DNA of 64,000 bases, from positions 291,523 to 355,522 of the forward strand of contig NZ_CP109788.1 of NCBI RefSeq assembly GCF_025857195.1, read 5' to 3'. The notes under the pieces are model-generated. The model had not been told where the DNA came from, did not search any database, and saw only the letters and a program-made list of their open reading frames with translations. Below are positions 1 through 8,091 of the stretch, in pieces. Every line of letters begins with the position of its first letter. Within the stretch, counting starts at the first letter, position 1. The stretch comes from Leisingera thetidis (GTDB lineage Bacteria > Pseudomonadota > Alphaproteobacteria > Rhodobacterales > Rhodobacteraceae). Position numbers and translations under genes: made by a program.

Positions 1-207
1 CGTGCGATCCGCGGCGCGCGGGCCATCCGGGCCGGCACGGTGACGGTGAACAGCTTTGGCGAGGGCGACATCTCCACGCCGTTTGGCGGCTACAAGCAGT
101 CGGGCTTTGGCGGCCGCGACAACTCGGTCCATGCCCACGACCAGTACACCCAGCTGAAAACCATCTGGATCGACCTGGCCGACGACGCAGACGAGGCCGT
201 GGATTGA
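1..207 (+). CDS. Aldehyde dehydrogenase, C-terminal end (cut by window edge)
   Basis: The frame is open from base 1 and ends at TGA 205-207, giving the last 68 residues of an NAD(P)-dependent aldehyde dehydrogenase. The segment GDISTPFGGYKQSGFG followed by LKTIWIDL matches the end of the ALDH fold, where the PFGG(Y/F)KxSG motif and oligomerisation strand lie. This ending is typical of the PuuC type (gamma-glutamyl-aminobutyraldehyde dehydrogenase), but too little is visible to fix the substrate. The next gene starts inside this stop codon, so the two are translationally coupled. An amine oxidase followed by aldehyde oxidation is the natural reading. The catalytic Cys and Glu lie outside the window. 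Confidence 0.85.
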   Translation, partial: RAIRGARAIRAGTVTVNSFGEGDISTPFGGYKQSGFGGRDNSVHAHDQYTQLKTIWIDLADDADEAVD

Positions 208-1544
208 GCGCCTACACTGCCAAACGACTGCCCCGGCAGACCGGTGCGGCGGGATGGAATGCCATCCTGCCGCCGCAGGCCGCCCTGCCGGTGCTGGACC
301 ACGATCTGACCGCCGATGTGACCATCATCGGCGGCGGCTTTGCCGGCCTGTCCGCCGCCCGCCGCCTGCACCAGCTGGACCCGTCGCTGAAGGTGGCGGT
401 GCTGGAGGCCGGACAGTTCGCCGAAAGCTCCGCGGGGCGCAATTCCGGATTCATGATCGACCTGCCGCATGATTTGTCATCTGACAATTACGCAGGCGAC
501 GCGCTGGACGCGGACCGGGCGGCGATTGCCTTCAACCGCATGGCCATCGATTTCGCCAAGGGCGTGGCCGAGGACTGCGCCCTGCCGCAGGAGATGTTTG
601 ATCCCGCAGGCAAGATCAACGCCGCCGCCACCACGGCGGGCGACAGGCACAATCGCGATTTCGCCACCCATCTGGAGCGGCTTGGGGAGCCGCATCAGCT
701 GCTGAGCCGACAGGAGATGCAGGAGCTGACCGGGAGTGCGCATTACACCTCCGGCCTTTATGCGCCAGGCACGGTGATGATCCAGCCCGCCGCCTATATC
801 CGGGCGCTTTCGGCGCATCTGGCCGGGCAGATCAGCGTGTTCGAGACCTCCCCCGTCACGGGGTTTGCGAAACAGGGGAACGGCTGGCTGGTCAGCACGC
901 CCAAGGGCCGCGTTACCACCGGCACCGTGATCCTGGCCAACAACGGCCACCTGGAAAGCTTCGGTTTCTACCAGCGCCGCCTGATGCACATCTGCCTTTA
1001 CGCCTCGATGACAGAACGGCTGACGGAGGAGCAGGTCAGGCGGCTCGGCGGCGCATCCCGCTGGTCGGTGACGCCCGCGGACCCGATGGGCACATCGGTG
1101 CGGCGGATTTCCGGCTCCTGCGGCGACCGGATCCTGATCCGCACCTGCTCCAGCTTCCACCCCGGCATCGAGACCAGCCCGATGCGGCTGCGCAACGCGG
1201 GCTGGGTGCATGACCGCAAGTTCAAGGAACGGTTTCCGCAGCTGGACGGCGTGCGGATGGAGCACCGCTGGGCCGGCATGCTGTGCCTCAGCCGCAACGG
1301 ATCAGCGGCCTTCGGGGAGCTGGACCGGGGCGTTTACTCGGCCTGCTGCCAGAACGGCCTGGGCATTGCCCGCGGCACGTTGCAGGGCATCGGCGTTGCG
1401 GAGCTGGCGGTGCAGGGCGGATCGGACATCGCCAGCCGCTTCCTGGCGCAGCCGATGCCGCCCAAGCTGCCGCCGGAACCCTTTGCCTCGCTTGGAGCAA
1501 ACACCTACCTGATGTGGAAGGAATGGCGCTCCGGGAAGGAATAG
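204..1544 (+). CDS. FAD-dependent amine oxidoreductase (DAO/PuuB family)
   Basis: A 446-residue flavoprotein of the D-amino-acid-oxidase fold. The N-terminal Rossmann motif IIGGGFAGLSAARRL (about residues 41-55) binds FAD, and EAGQFAESSAGRNSG (about 68-82) is the second flavin-contact segment shared with gamma-glutamylputrescine oxidase and sarcosine oxidase-like enzymes. Expected reaction: oxidation of a secondary or primary amine to imine/aldehyde with release of peroxide. The only sensible start is TTG at 204, overlapping the stop of the upstream aldehyde dehydrogenase (ATTGA). Paired with that gene it would be PuuB/PuuC-like. Its position facing a betaine-epimerase operon also allows an N-methylproline or hydroxyproline demethylase role. 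The substrate is inferred, not seen. Confidence 0.8.
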   Translation: MSAYTAKRLPRQTGAAGWNAILPPQAALPVLDHDLTADVTIIGGGFAGLSAARRLHQLDPSLKVAVLEAGQFAESSAGRNSGFMIDLPHDLSSDNYAGDALDADRAAIAFNRMAIDFAKGVAEDCALPQEMFDPAGKINAAATTAGDRHNRDFATHLERLGEPHQLLSRQEMQELTGSAHYTSGLYAPGTVMIQPAAYIRALSAHLAGQISVFETSPVTGFAKQGNGWLVSTPKGRVTTGTVILANNGHLESFGFYQRRLMHICLYASMTERLTEEQVRRLGGASRWSVTPADPMGTSVRRISGSCGDRILIRTCSSFHPGIETSPMRLRNAGWVHDRKFKERFPQLDGVRMEHRWAGMLCLSRNGSAAFGELDRGVYSACCQNGLGIARGTLQGIGVAELAVQGGSDIASRFLAQPMPPKLPPEPFASLGANTYLMWKEWRSGKE

Positions 1545-1545
1545 A

Positions 1546-1606
1546 GGGCGGGAGGGGGCCCTGCCCCCGGCCTGCGGCCTCCCCCGGAGTATTTTTGCAA
1601 AGGTGA
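1546..1606. repeat. GC-rich stem plus GGAGTATTTTTGCAAAG repeat, terminator-like
   Basis: GGGGGC (1554-1559), loop CCT and GCCCCC (1563-1568) form a stem. A second short stem GGCC-TGC-GGCC follows, then CCCCCGGAGTATTTTTGCAAAGG. This arrangement sits between the convergent FAD oxidase and SDR genes, where a terminator is expected, and carries a short T run. Sequences of the form CCCGGAGTATTTTTGnAAAG recur in Rhodobacterales intergenic regions to my recollection; only one copy was noticed here. Confidence 0.5.
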
Positions 1607-1635
1607 ATAGGGTTTAGGTCCAGTTCCCTTTCGTT

Positions 1636-2370
1636 TTAAGGCAGGCTGAGCTTTGCCATCCTTCCGCCATCGACGGTATAGATCTGGCCGGTGATAAAGC
1701 CCGCATCTTCTGAGGCCAGGAAGGCCACCAGCGCCGCCACGTCCTCCGGCTTGCCGGTGCGCGCAACCGGGTGGATGCGGGCGATGCCGCGGCGGAAGGC
1801 CGCCGGGTCGGGCATCGCTTCGATGAAATCCAGGTTCAGCTCGGTGTCGATCCAGCCGGGCGCAACAGCGTTGCAGCGGATGCCCTCGGGCCCGTGATCC
1901 ACCGCCACCGCTCGGGTGAGGCCGTGCAGCCCTGCCTTGGCGGCGCAATAGGCAGCATGGCCGGGGTTGCTGCCCAGCCCCTCGATCGAGCCGGTGTTGA
2001 CGATGCTGCCCTTGGTCCTGCGCAAGTGCGGCAGCGCCGCCTGGATCATCAGGAAGGGCGCGGTCAGGTTGACCGTCAGAGTGCGCTGCCAATCGGCGAG
2101 GGACATGTCCTCAACCCGCACCTCCTGCATCATGCCGGCGTTGTTGACCAGCACGTCGATCCCCCCTGCCCTGCTGATGACTTCCGCCACGACCTCGGCC
2201 GGGCTGTCCGGATCGGTGAAATCGGCGGGGAGGCCCTCGAACTCCGCATCCGGTCCCCGCTGCGCGGTGAAAACGCGGGCGCCTTCATCGCGCAGGCGCC
2301 GCGCAATCGCCTGGCCGATGCCGCTGCGCCCGCCGGTGACCAGCGCCACCTTGCCCTGAAACCGGTTCAT
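1636..2370 (-). CDS. Short-chain dehydrogenase/reductase (classical SDR)
   Basis: 244 residues, the usual classical SDR length. Visible motifs are the dinucleotide site TGGRSGIG (about 12-19), NNAG (about 88-91), the catalytic Ser in NTGSIEG, and YCAAK (Tyr-x3-Lys). Expected: NAD(P)-dependent oxidation or reduction of a hydroxyl or keto group. It is the last gene of a minus-strand operon with the MttB-like methyltransferase, HpbD-like epimerase and a second SDR, and its ATG overlaps the stop of the upstream SDR (ATGA, 2367-2370). In this setting it could oxidise a hydroxylated proline-derived intermediate, which is inference. It diverges clearly from the neighbouring SDR, so the pair probably act on different intermediates. 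Confidence 0.85.
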   Translation of the reverse strand: MNRFQGKVALVTGGRSGIGQAIARRLRDEGARVFTAQRGPDAEFEGLPADFTDPDSPAEVVAEVISRAGGIDVLVNNAGMMQEVRVEDMSLADWQRTLTVNLTAPFLMIQAALPHLRRTKGSIVNTGSIEGLGSNPGHAAYCAAKAGLHGLTRAVAVDHGPEGIRCNAVAPGWIDTELNLDFIEAMPDPAAFRRGIARIHPVARTGKPEDVAALVAFLASEDAGFITGQIYTVDGGRMAKLSLP

Positions 2371-3101
2371 GACACCGGTTTCCCGCCGTTCACCTCAACC
2401 AGCGCGCCGCACATGTAGCGCGCCGCATCGGAGGCCAGGAACAGCACCACATCGGCGATATCCTCCGGCTCGGCGATCCGGCCCAGCGGCACCGATTTGC
2501 CCAGCTCCGCCACCGCGGTATCCGGGTCAAAGCCGCGTTTCGCGAACCCGGTGCGCAGCATCGGCGTGTTCACCTCATTCGGGCAGACCGCGTTGATGCG
2601 GATACCCTGATGGGCGTGGTCCATCCCCATGCATTGGGTCAGCGAAGCAATCGCCGCCTTGGTCATGCAGTAGAGCGCATGGTCCGGCCCCGGGTTCCTG
2701 CCGCCCCAGCAGGACGACGTGTTGACGATGGCGCCGCCGCCCGACCGCGCCAGGATCGGGATCGCGGCGCGGCAGATGCGGAACGGCGCCTCGACATTCA
2801 CCCCCATCGACAGGTGCCAGTCGGCATCCGAAGTTTCGGTCACCGCACCGCGGGTGATGACGCCTGCGTTGTTGATGACGATGTCCAAGCCCCCTAGCGC
2901 CAGCTGCGCCGCCTGCGGCAGCGCGTTGGCATAGTCTGCGTCCAGGAGATCGCCCGGCAGATGCGCCTCGGCCTCGGCTGTGCTGGTGTCGCGGTCTGCC
3001 ACGGCGACCTTGGCGCCCGCGGCGCGCAGGCGCTGGACGATGGCGGCACCGATACCGCCCGCAGCCCCCGTGACCAGAGCGCATTTTCCCCGAAATTCCA
3101 T
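2367..3101 (-). CDS. Short-chain dehydrogenase/reductase (classical SDR)
   Basis: 244 residues with TGAAGGIG (about 11-18) for cofactor binding, NNAG (about 79-82), and the active-site Ser of NTSS plus YCMTK. The aspartate in VADRD after the second strand suggests NAD rather than NADP preference (family knowledge). It begins 15 bp after the HpbD-like gene and overlaps the next SDR by 4 bp. The CTCC-rich stretch on the plus strand just above 3101 reads as an AAGGAG ribosome binding site on the coding strand. The probable role is redox of a hydroxylated amino-acid or betaine degradation product; the substrate is not determined. Confidence 0.85.
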   Translation of the reverse strand: MEFRGKCALVTGAAGGIGAAIVQRLRAAGAKVAVADRDTSTAEAEAHLPGDLLDADYANALPQAAQLALGGLDIVINNAGVITRGAVTETSDADWHLSMGVNVEAPFRICRAAIPILARSGGGAIVNTSSCWGGRNPGPDHALYCMTKAAIASLTQCMGMDHAHQGIRINAVCPNEVNTPMLRTGFAKRGFDPDTAVAELGKSVPLGRIAEPEDIADVVLFLASDAARYMCGALVEVNGGKPVS

Positions 3102-3116
3102 ACTGTTCTGTCTCCT

Positions 3117-4220
3117 TTAGAACGAGGCCGCCGGGGCGCCGAACAGGCTTTCGTCCGGGATGATGCCCAGACCCGGCCCTTGCGGCACGTTGATATGGCC
3201 GCCCTCGATGCGGATGCCGTTCTCCGCGTCGTAATTGCCCTCGATATACGGCGCCGCCAGCCAGACGCCTTCCAGCAAGCCGGGCTTCACGGTGGCGCCG
3301 ATATGGGTGCAGGCGGCGGCGATGATGTCGCCGCCCCAGCTGTCATCGCAGGTGTGCGGCAGGTTGCGCGCCTCGCAGATATCGCGGAAGGCGCGCATCG
3401 GCTGCAGGCCGCCGAGGCGGGTGAGCTTCATGCCGAAGCCGTCGACCAGCCCGGTGCCGGCCGCGGTGATCACCGTGTTCAGGCTGGTGCTGTTTTCATC
3501 CATGTAGAGGCCATGAGAGATCTGCGGGCGGATTTTCTGCAGATCTTCCAGCGTGTTGCAGGGCTGCTCCAGGATGAAGGGGATCTGCGGGCATTCGCGG
3601 CTGACACGCAGCGCGTCGCGCGTGGTCCAGCCGCGGTTGCCGTCCACCGCCAGCCGCATGCCAGAGGTGCCGATCTTCTCCCAGACCTTGCGGATGGTTT
3701 CGATGTCCAGCTCCACCGGCCGTCCGCCGACCTTGACCTGCAGGCGGGGATAGCCCTCGGCCAGCTTCTCGGCGGCCAGCCGGGCGATGTCGTCCGGGGC
3801 GCCGACGCCGGTTGCGTAATAGGACGGCACCCGGTCCGTGGCCGCGCCGCCCAGAAGCTCCGAAACACTGACGCCCAGATGTCGGCCCAACAGGTCATGG
3901 GCAGCGATGTCGATGGCAGCCTTGGCGTAATTGTGGCCATTGAGCAGCCCGTCCATGCGCCGGTGCAGGGTTACCGGCGCCACCTCGGCGCCGATCAGCC
4001 CCTCGGCCATCGTCATCAGCGCCGCGCGGGCGCCGCCGGCGTGGGAATCGGCGTAAGTAGGCCCCACCGGGCAGGTCTCGCCCCAGCCCGTCAGCCCGTT
4101 GTCGGCCACCAGTTTCACCAGCGTGGTGTCCAGCGCCCAGACCTCGGCATTGGCCATGGTATAGGGGCCGTTCTTCACCGGCAGATCATGCTGATAGATA
4201 TGGATTTCTGCGATTTTCAT
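3117..4220 (-). CDS. hpbD: 4-hydroxyproline betaine 2-epimerase-like enolase-superfamily enzyme
   Basis: 367 residues of the mandelate racemase/muconate lactonising branch. The N-terminus (MKIAEIHIY followed by [13 protein letters not shown]) and the overall pattern closely resemble the marine HpbD enzyme that epimerises 4-hydroxyproline betaine and proline betaine. Catalytic features seen: the first lysine in RLQVKVGG, metal ligands in VDGNRGW, ILEQPC and YMDENS, and the opposing lysine in [11 protein letters not shown]. The gene lies 46 bp from a terminator-like hairpin behind the MttB-family gene and 15 bp before two SDRs. cis-3-Hydroxyproline dehydratase is the main alternative in the same superfamily, but the N-terminal similarity favours HpbD. 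Confidence 0.75.
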   Translation of the reverse strand: MKIAEIHIYQHDLPVKNGPYTMANAEVWALDTTLVKLVADNGLTGWGETCPVGPTYADSHAGGARAALMTMAEGLIGAEVAPVTLHRRMDGLLNGHNYAKAAIDIAAHDLLGRHLGVSVSELLGGAATDRVPSYYATGVGAPDDIARLAAEKLAEGYPRLQVKVGGRPVELDIETIRKVWEKIGTSGMRLAVDGNRGWTTRDALRVSRECPQIPFILEQPCNTLEDLQKIRPQISHGLYMDENSTSLNTVITAAGTGLVDGFGMKLTRLGGLQPMRAFRDICEARNLPHTCDDSWGGDIIAAACTHIGATVKPGLLEGVWLAAPYIEGNYDAENGIRIEGGHINVPQGPGLGIIPDESLFGAPAASF

Positions 4221-4236
4221 GTGCGTGCCCTGTTGG

Positions 4237-4270
4237 AAAAAAGGCCCGCCCTCTTTCGCAGGGGCGGGCC
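4237..4270 (-). terminator. Intrinsic terminator/attenuator inside the betaine operon
   Basis: On the minus strand a 9-10 bp stem (GGCCCGCCC paired with GGGCGGGCC, 4243-4270) with a loop of about 9 nt is followed by a run of T (AAAAAA on the plus strand, 4237-4242). It lies between the stop of the MttB-family gene and the start of the epimerase, both read on the minus strand. It should terminate or attenuate, lowering expression of the downstream genes relative to the methyltransferase. Confidence 0.8.
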
Positions 4271-4287
4271 AGTCGGGGGAGGAAAGA

Positions 4288-5844
4288 TCAGTAGCTCTGG
4301 TTCAGCTCGTCCGCGGCGGGGATTTCCCGCTCGCGCCGCGCGATATAGTCCAGCAGCGCTTCGTTCCTGGCCTCGTCCAGCTTGGGTTCCTGGTACTCGG
4401 ACAGCAGCTTTTTGGCGCGATTGAGAGCGCGTTCGGTGATTTCGACGCTGCCCTCGGCCTGCCATTGCTCGATCGAGTTGTTGTCGAACAGCTCCGGCAT
4501 GAAGAACGCCTCCTGGAAATTCTCCTGGGTATGCGGGTGGCCCAGATAGTGGCCGCCGGGGCCGACATCGGGCACGGCCGAGAGCGCCTGATCGAAATCG
4601 TGCCATTTCGGCCCTTCCGCCATCCTGTAGGCCATCGCGCATTGTTCGGCATCGACGATGAACTTGGCCACCGAGCAGTGCATACCGGCCTCGTTCCAGC
4701 CCGCCGAATGCCAGATGTAGTTGGCGCCGGCATGCATCACTGCCGACAGGGTGGTCGCCGATTCGTAGCCCGCCTGCGCGTCAAACGTCTTGGCCCCGCC
4801 CAGCGTGTTGGAGGTCCGCCACGGCACCCCGTAATAGCGCGCCATCTGGCCGATCATGAAGTTCATCAGGCTGATCTCCGGCGTGCCCGCCATCGGCGCG
4901 CCGGATTTCATGCTGACGGTCGACAGGTAGTGGCCATAGATCGCCGGCGCGCCCTTGCGGATCACCTGGGTATAGGCCAGCGCGCTCAGCGCCTCGGCAT
5001 TGAGCTGCGCCACCGTGGCCGGAACCGAGGCCGGGGTGTTGGCGCCGCCCAGCACAAACGGCGAGCACAGAACCGGCTGGTTGCGCTTGCAGAAGGCGCG
5101 CATGGCGCCCAGCATGGTCTCATCCCAAACCAGCGGCGAGTTGCCGTTGCAATTGCCGGTGGTGACCGGGTGGTCCTCCAGGAAATCCTCGCCGAACAGG
5201 ATCGCGCACATCTCCATCACGTCCTCGGCGTTCTTGGGGCTGGTGGTCATGCCCATGAACGTCTTGTCGGAGTATTTCATCGACGAATAGGTGATGCGCA
5301 GATGGCGCTGGCTGATCGGGTGATCATAAGGTTCGACGATGTGGTGCGCCGAGGAATGCAGGGCCGGCATCATATGCGCCAGCTTGTGGAACATCGCCAG
5401 GTCGTCCAGCATCGGGTTGCGGCGCACGTCATCAAGGTCGCGCAGGAAGGGCGCGCCTGTCATCGGCACAAAGATCGAATGCCTGCCGCCCAGGCGGACA
5501 TTCTTTTTCGGGTCGCGCGCGTGATAGGTGAAATCGCTGGGGATGGTCTTGATCAGCTCGCGCACCAGGCCGCGGTCGAGATAGACCAGCTCGCCCTCGA
5601 CCTTGGCGCCGGCGCGTTTCCAGTCCTCCAGCGCGATGGGGTCGCGGAACTGAACGCCAACGTTTTCCAGTATGTCCATCGACGCGGTGTCGATCATTTC
5701 GACCTGGGCGCCGTCCATCACCTCGCACAGGGGGATGTTGCGGGCGAGGCCCGGCAGCATGTCGAACTTCGGGGCGGTGCGCAGGGCGCGGCGGGCAGTG
5801 CGGCCGCCGGAGCGTGCGCGGGGGGCAGTGGCTTGCTCAGTCAT
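4288..5844 (-). CDS. Non-pyrrolysine MttB-family (trimethylamine/betaine) methyltransferase
   Basis: 518 residues from the ATG at 5844, which has AAAGGAG seven bases upstream; the open frame continues further upstream but that part looks non-coding. The family is corrinoid-dependent methyltransferases moving a methyl group from a quaternary amine to a cobalamin protein (TIM barrel, cytoplasmic). The frame is uninterrupted, so it belongs to the large non-pyrrolysine branch. Recognisable segments include [14 protein letters not shown] near the N-terminus and [16 protein letters not shown] near the C-terminus. Non-Pyl members are known for glycine betaine (MtgB) and proline betaine (MtpB). With an HpbD-like gene next door, proline or hydroxyproline betaine is the best guess. 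No corrinoid protein or reductive activase is visible in the window. Confidence 0.8.
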   Translation of the reverse strand: MTEQATAPRARSGGRTARRALRTAPKFDMLPGLARNIPLCEVMDGAQVEMIDTASMDILENVGVQFRDPIALEDWKRAGAKVEGELVYLDRGLVRELIKTIPSDFTYHARDPKKNVRLGGRHSIFVPMTGAPFLRDLDDVRRNPMLDDLAMFHKLAHMMPALHSSAHHIVEPYDHPISQRHLRITYSSMKYSDKTFMGMTTSPKNAEDVMEMCAILFGEDFLEDHPVTTGNCNGNSPLVWDETMLGAMRAFCKRNQPVLCSPFVLGGANTPASVPATVAQLNAEALSALAYTQVIRKGAPAIYGHYLSTVSMKSGAPMAGTPEISLMNFMIGQMARYYGVPWRTSNTLGGAKTFDAQAGYESATTLSAVMHAGANYIWHSAGWNEAGMHCSVAKFIVDAEQCAMAYRMAEGPKWHDFDQALSAVPDVGPGGHYLGHPHTQENFQEAFFMPELFDNNSIEQWQAEGSVEITERALNRAKKLLSEYQEPKLDEARNEALLDYIARREREIPAADELNQSY

Positions 5845-5930
5845 GGCAGAGGTCTCCTTTGACGGCGAGTTTCCCCGAATGAATGCGGTTTCACCTGCAG
5901 GATTCCGAAATACGGTTGCAAAAACCGACA

Positions 5931-5945
5931 TTCCATCCGATGGAA
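5931..5945. promoter_or_regulatory. Perfect inverted repeat upstream of the methyltransferase operon
   Basis: TTCCATCCGATGGAA is a perfect 7+1+7 palindrome 87 bp upstream of the methyltransferase start. The surrounding 5845-6103 stretch contains no convincing gene. Size and position fit an operator for a dimeric regulator; no regulator gene lies beside it, so the regulator is unknown. Confidence 0.45.
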
Positions 5946-6141
5946 CCGGCTTGGGCTGGCAGGGCAGCGGCCGCAGACCGCTCCCGGCACCGGCGTTCAG
6001 CAGCGGCGGCCGCCTGATTGCACCGTTATTAGACCCTGTTACGGCAGAATCCGCCGGGCGGTCCGGGCTGACGCGACCCGCCCGGCCCCAGCCGTAGCGG
6101 ATCATGCACAATGAGGCAGAGATTTTTCGCCGGACGCAAGG

Positions 6142-6298
6142 AAGGAGCTGCGGCTGTTCAGCGCCGGCGAGGCGGCGGAAATGCTGGGCATTTCCCCCAG
6201 CTTCCTGCGCAAGCTGCATTTTGACGGCAAATTCCCCGAGGTGCACACCGCGAGGGCGACAAGGTGCGGGTTCTGTCCTTCCTGAACTTCAATGGCTC
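6142..6298 (+). pseudogene. Remnant of plasmid partition ATPase (ParA/RepA-type)
   Basis: Reading from 6142 gives KELRLFSAGEAAEMLGIS then SFLRKLHFDGKFPEVHT, the N-terminal MerR-like helix-turn-helix of Rhodobacterales plasmid partition proteins. A shift of frame then gives REGDKVRVLSFLNFNG, which matches the strand entering the Walker A loop (usually NFKGGSGKTT). The sequence breaks at about 6298 where transposase sequence begins. The gene has therefore lost an internal segment and everything after the start of the P-loop. No in-frame start joins the pieces. It is not functional, but is evidence that plasmid DNA contributed to this region. Confidence 0.55.
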
Positions 6299-6950
6299 GC
6301 TCAGTCAAGATCGTGTGGATCCGGCAAGGAACCACTTCCAGAAGGTGTTCGAGGAACTCCCAAGCCGTCCGCCGGTCGGCCTTTCCGGCCAGTTGGGTGA
6401 CTGCGAACTTGCTGGTCCGGTCGATGGCAACGGAGAGATAGAGCTTTCCTTCGGCTGTCTGCACTTCGGCGATATCCATGTGAAGGAAGCCAATGGGGTA
6501 GCGCTTGAAGCGCTGACGCTTGGGCTTGTCCTCTTGGACATCCGGCAACCGTGAGATCCCATGCCGCTGAAGACAGCGGTGCAGCGCTGACCGGGTCAGG
6601 TGCGGAATGGATGGTTGCAAGGCGTATAGGCAATCATCCAGCGGCAGGAGCGTGTGCCGACGGAAAGCCACCACCAATGCCTCCTCAGCCTCGCTGAGAA
6701 CGGTCGACCGAGGCTCCTTCGGACCGGTCTTGCAATCCTCGGCCGTCTCGCGCTTGCGCCACTTCGCGGCCGTCTTCGGGTTGATACCGAGGTCCCGGCT
6801 CAACGCTGCGGTCGAAGCTTGCGGTCGCTGTATTGCGGCTCGGATGGCGTGCGTGCCCTATCGGCAGATTGCTCCGCAATCGCCTGCCGGGTGTGCGACC
6901 AAGAGCCCGCCATCCGCGCTCATTCAAGTCTCGCGCTAAACCGAGACTTG
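6299..6950 (-). pseudogene. IS481-family transposase, truncated and interrupted
   Basis: Minus-strand reading includes LGINPKTAAKWRKRE, GPKEPRSTVLSEAEEALV, LHRCLQRHGISRLP and HMDIAEVQTAEGKLYLSVAI, typical of IS481 transposases (helix-turn-helix plus start of the DDE domain). The match stops at RIHTILTE, where DNG(I/T) with the second catalytic Asp should follow; from there the DNA is the partition-gene remnant. Upstream, the helix-turn-helix region continues in another frame (AIRAAIQRPQAS) and is interrupted at 6862-6891 by a palindromic insertion. It is therefore dead at both ends, and neither terminal inverted repeat is recognisable. Confidence 0.75.
6862..6891. repeat. REP-like palindromic element, copy E
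   Basis: CGGCAG-ATTGC-TCC-GCAAT-CGC-CTGCCG folds into a two-part stem. It interrupts the 5' part of the IS481 transposase, which changes frame across it. Its arms and core match the copy at 33361-33392 almost base for base. Confidence 0.7.
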
Positions 6951-7080
6951 AATGAATGGAACCATTGGGATGAGGACACAATACAGCAGCGCGCTGAAGT
7001 GCTTTTCAAAGCAGCCCGGCGCGTCTGGATTGCTCCAATCCGACGGAAAGGCTTTTCCAAGGCTTCATATACTACTAATG

Positions 7081-7206
7081 AAAACAACAATGGATCGCGA
7101 TCTGGAATGCCAGAAGATGGTACGCGGTGTGAATTCACCTACGGCAGTCAAGTGCATCGCGGGATCATCAAGGACAGTCAACTTTTCGTTGAAGGATACA
7201 GCACAT
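7081..7206 (+). pseudogene. Unrecognised coding fragment cut by IS3 insertion
   Basis: The frame reads GMPEDGTRCEFTYGSQVHRG and then IIKDSQLFVEGYST before running into the left end of the IS3 element at 7207. The pattern of short charged beta strands resembles small RAMA/DUF4357-like domains attached to restriction or methylation proteins, but I cannot confirm this. No credible start or continuation beyond the insertion at 8688 was found. 6951-7080 otherwise shows nothing recognisable. Confidence 0.3.
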
Positions 7207-7537
7207 GACGTGCTCCCCGCAGAGTCCGCGGTTATTAGTTCGCCCTGTTCAGGGTTTGGTCCTCTACTGACCGTTGGTGATACTCCCACGGGGTGGGCCC
7301 GTCGAGGCTCGTATGCGGGCGATGGTGATTGTAATCGTCACGCCAGGCCGCGATCAACTCTCGGGCGTGGCGCAGGCTGGCGAACAAGTGCTCGTTCAGG
7401 CACTCGTCCCGGAGGCGGCCGTTGAAGCTTTCGACAAAGCCGTTCTGCATGGGCTTGCCTGACGCGATGTAGTGCCACTCGACCTTCCGGTCTTCCTGCC
7501 ATTTCAGAATGGCATTCGACGTCAGTTCGGTCCCGCT

Positions 7538-7562
7538 CGCCATTGTCCTCGGACCAATGGCG
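7538..7562. repeat. Palindromic insertion of a different sequence in IS3 orfB
   Basis: CGCCATTG (7538-7545) and CAATGGCG (7555-7562) form a perfect 8-bp stem around GTCCTCGGA/TCCGAGGAC. Comparing with the expected MVVSDNGTELTS segment, extra DNA lies on both sides of the GACAATGGC target. It lacks the CGGCAG arms of the other copies. Confidence 0.5.
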
Positions 7563-7733
7563 GACAAAGCTCGCTCGCTGACCACCATGCAGGGATAGCC
7601 ACGCGTTCGGGCGATATTATCGAGCTCACGGGCAACCCGCTGGCCGGAGAGCGAGGTGTCCACGACCGCGGCCAGGCATTCCCGGCTGAAGTCGTCAATG
7701 ACGCAGAGCACCCGGAAACGGCGGCCATCCCTT

Positions 7734-7770
7734 GCCCGGCAGGGCATTGCGCAGCAATGTCCCGAGAGGC
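7734..7770. repeat. REP-like palindromic element, copy B
   Basis: Reads GCCCGGCAG, then GGCATTGC-GCA-GCAATGTCC, then CGAGAGG. The ATTGC/GCAAT core is as in copy A at 8482-8520, which is the same sequence in opposite orientation. It interrupts orfB right after the FVSD codons. Confidence 0.75.
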
Positions 7771-8050
7771 GGACAAGCGGTCCGAGACGAAGTCCAGCGA
7801 CCATCTCTGGTTCGGCCCTTGCGGGATCGCCCCTCTCGGCAGCATGCTGCGCATGCGCCTGCCGGGCAGTGATGAGCGCACGCGTCCCAATGACGCGTTT
7901 TCGCCCGCCGCGCTTGCGCACGCTCAGCCCCTCTTCGCGGTAGATCCGGTAGAGCGCTACACCCTACAAACGATCCCCCGGATCGTCTGCCTTACGGGCT
8001 TCGATCCAGTTCACCTTCCAGCCCTCGCGGCCGAGCAGCAGGTGCAGCCG

Positions 8051-8091
8051 CCCCTCTCATGGTTTGCAAGCAAACCACTGCCGGGCAGTGG
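8051..8091. repeat. REP-like palindromic element, copy C
   Basis: Ends CCCCTCTC and GGGCAG match copies A and B, but the central stem is replaced by GGTTTGC-AA-GCAAACC, followed by CACTGCC/GGGCAGTG. Conserved ends with a different but still self-complementary core argue for selection on structure. It interrupts orfB after the FGY codons. Confidence 0.7.

Noticed and set aside
4288..5844. MttB-family gene as a pyrrolysine protein.
   Set aside because: The frame contains no in-frame amber codon within the protein, and no pyl genes are nearby.
4219..5862. Very long open frame on the plus strand opposite the MttB-family gene (about 547 codons), and a similar one at 2961-4424.
   Set aside because: Composition is Arg/His/Ala-rich without motifs, and they lie exactly antisense to genes with clear family motifs; such frames are common in G+C-rich DNA.
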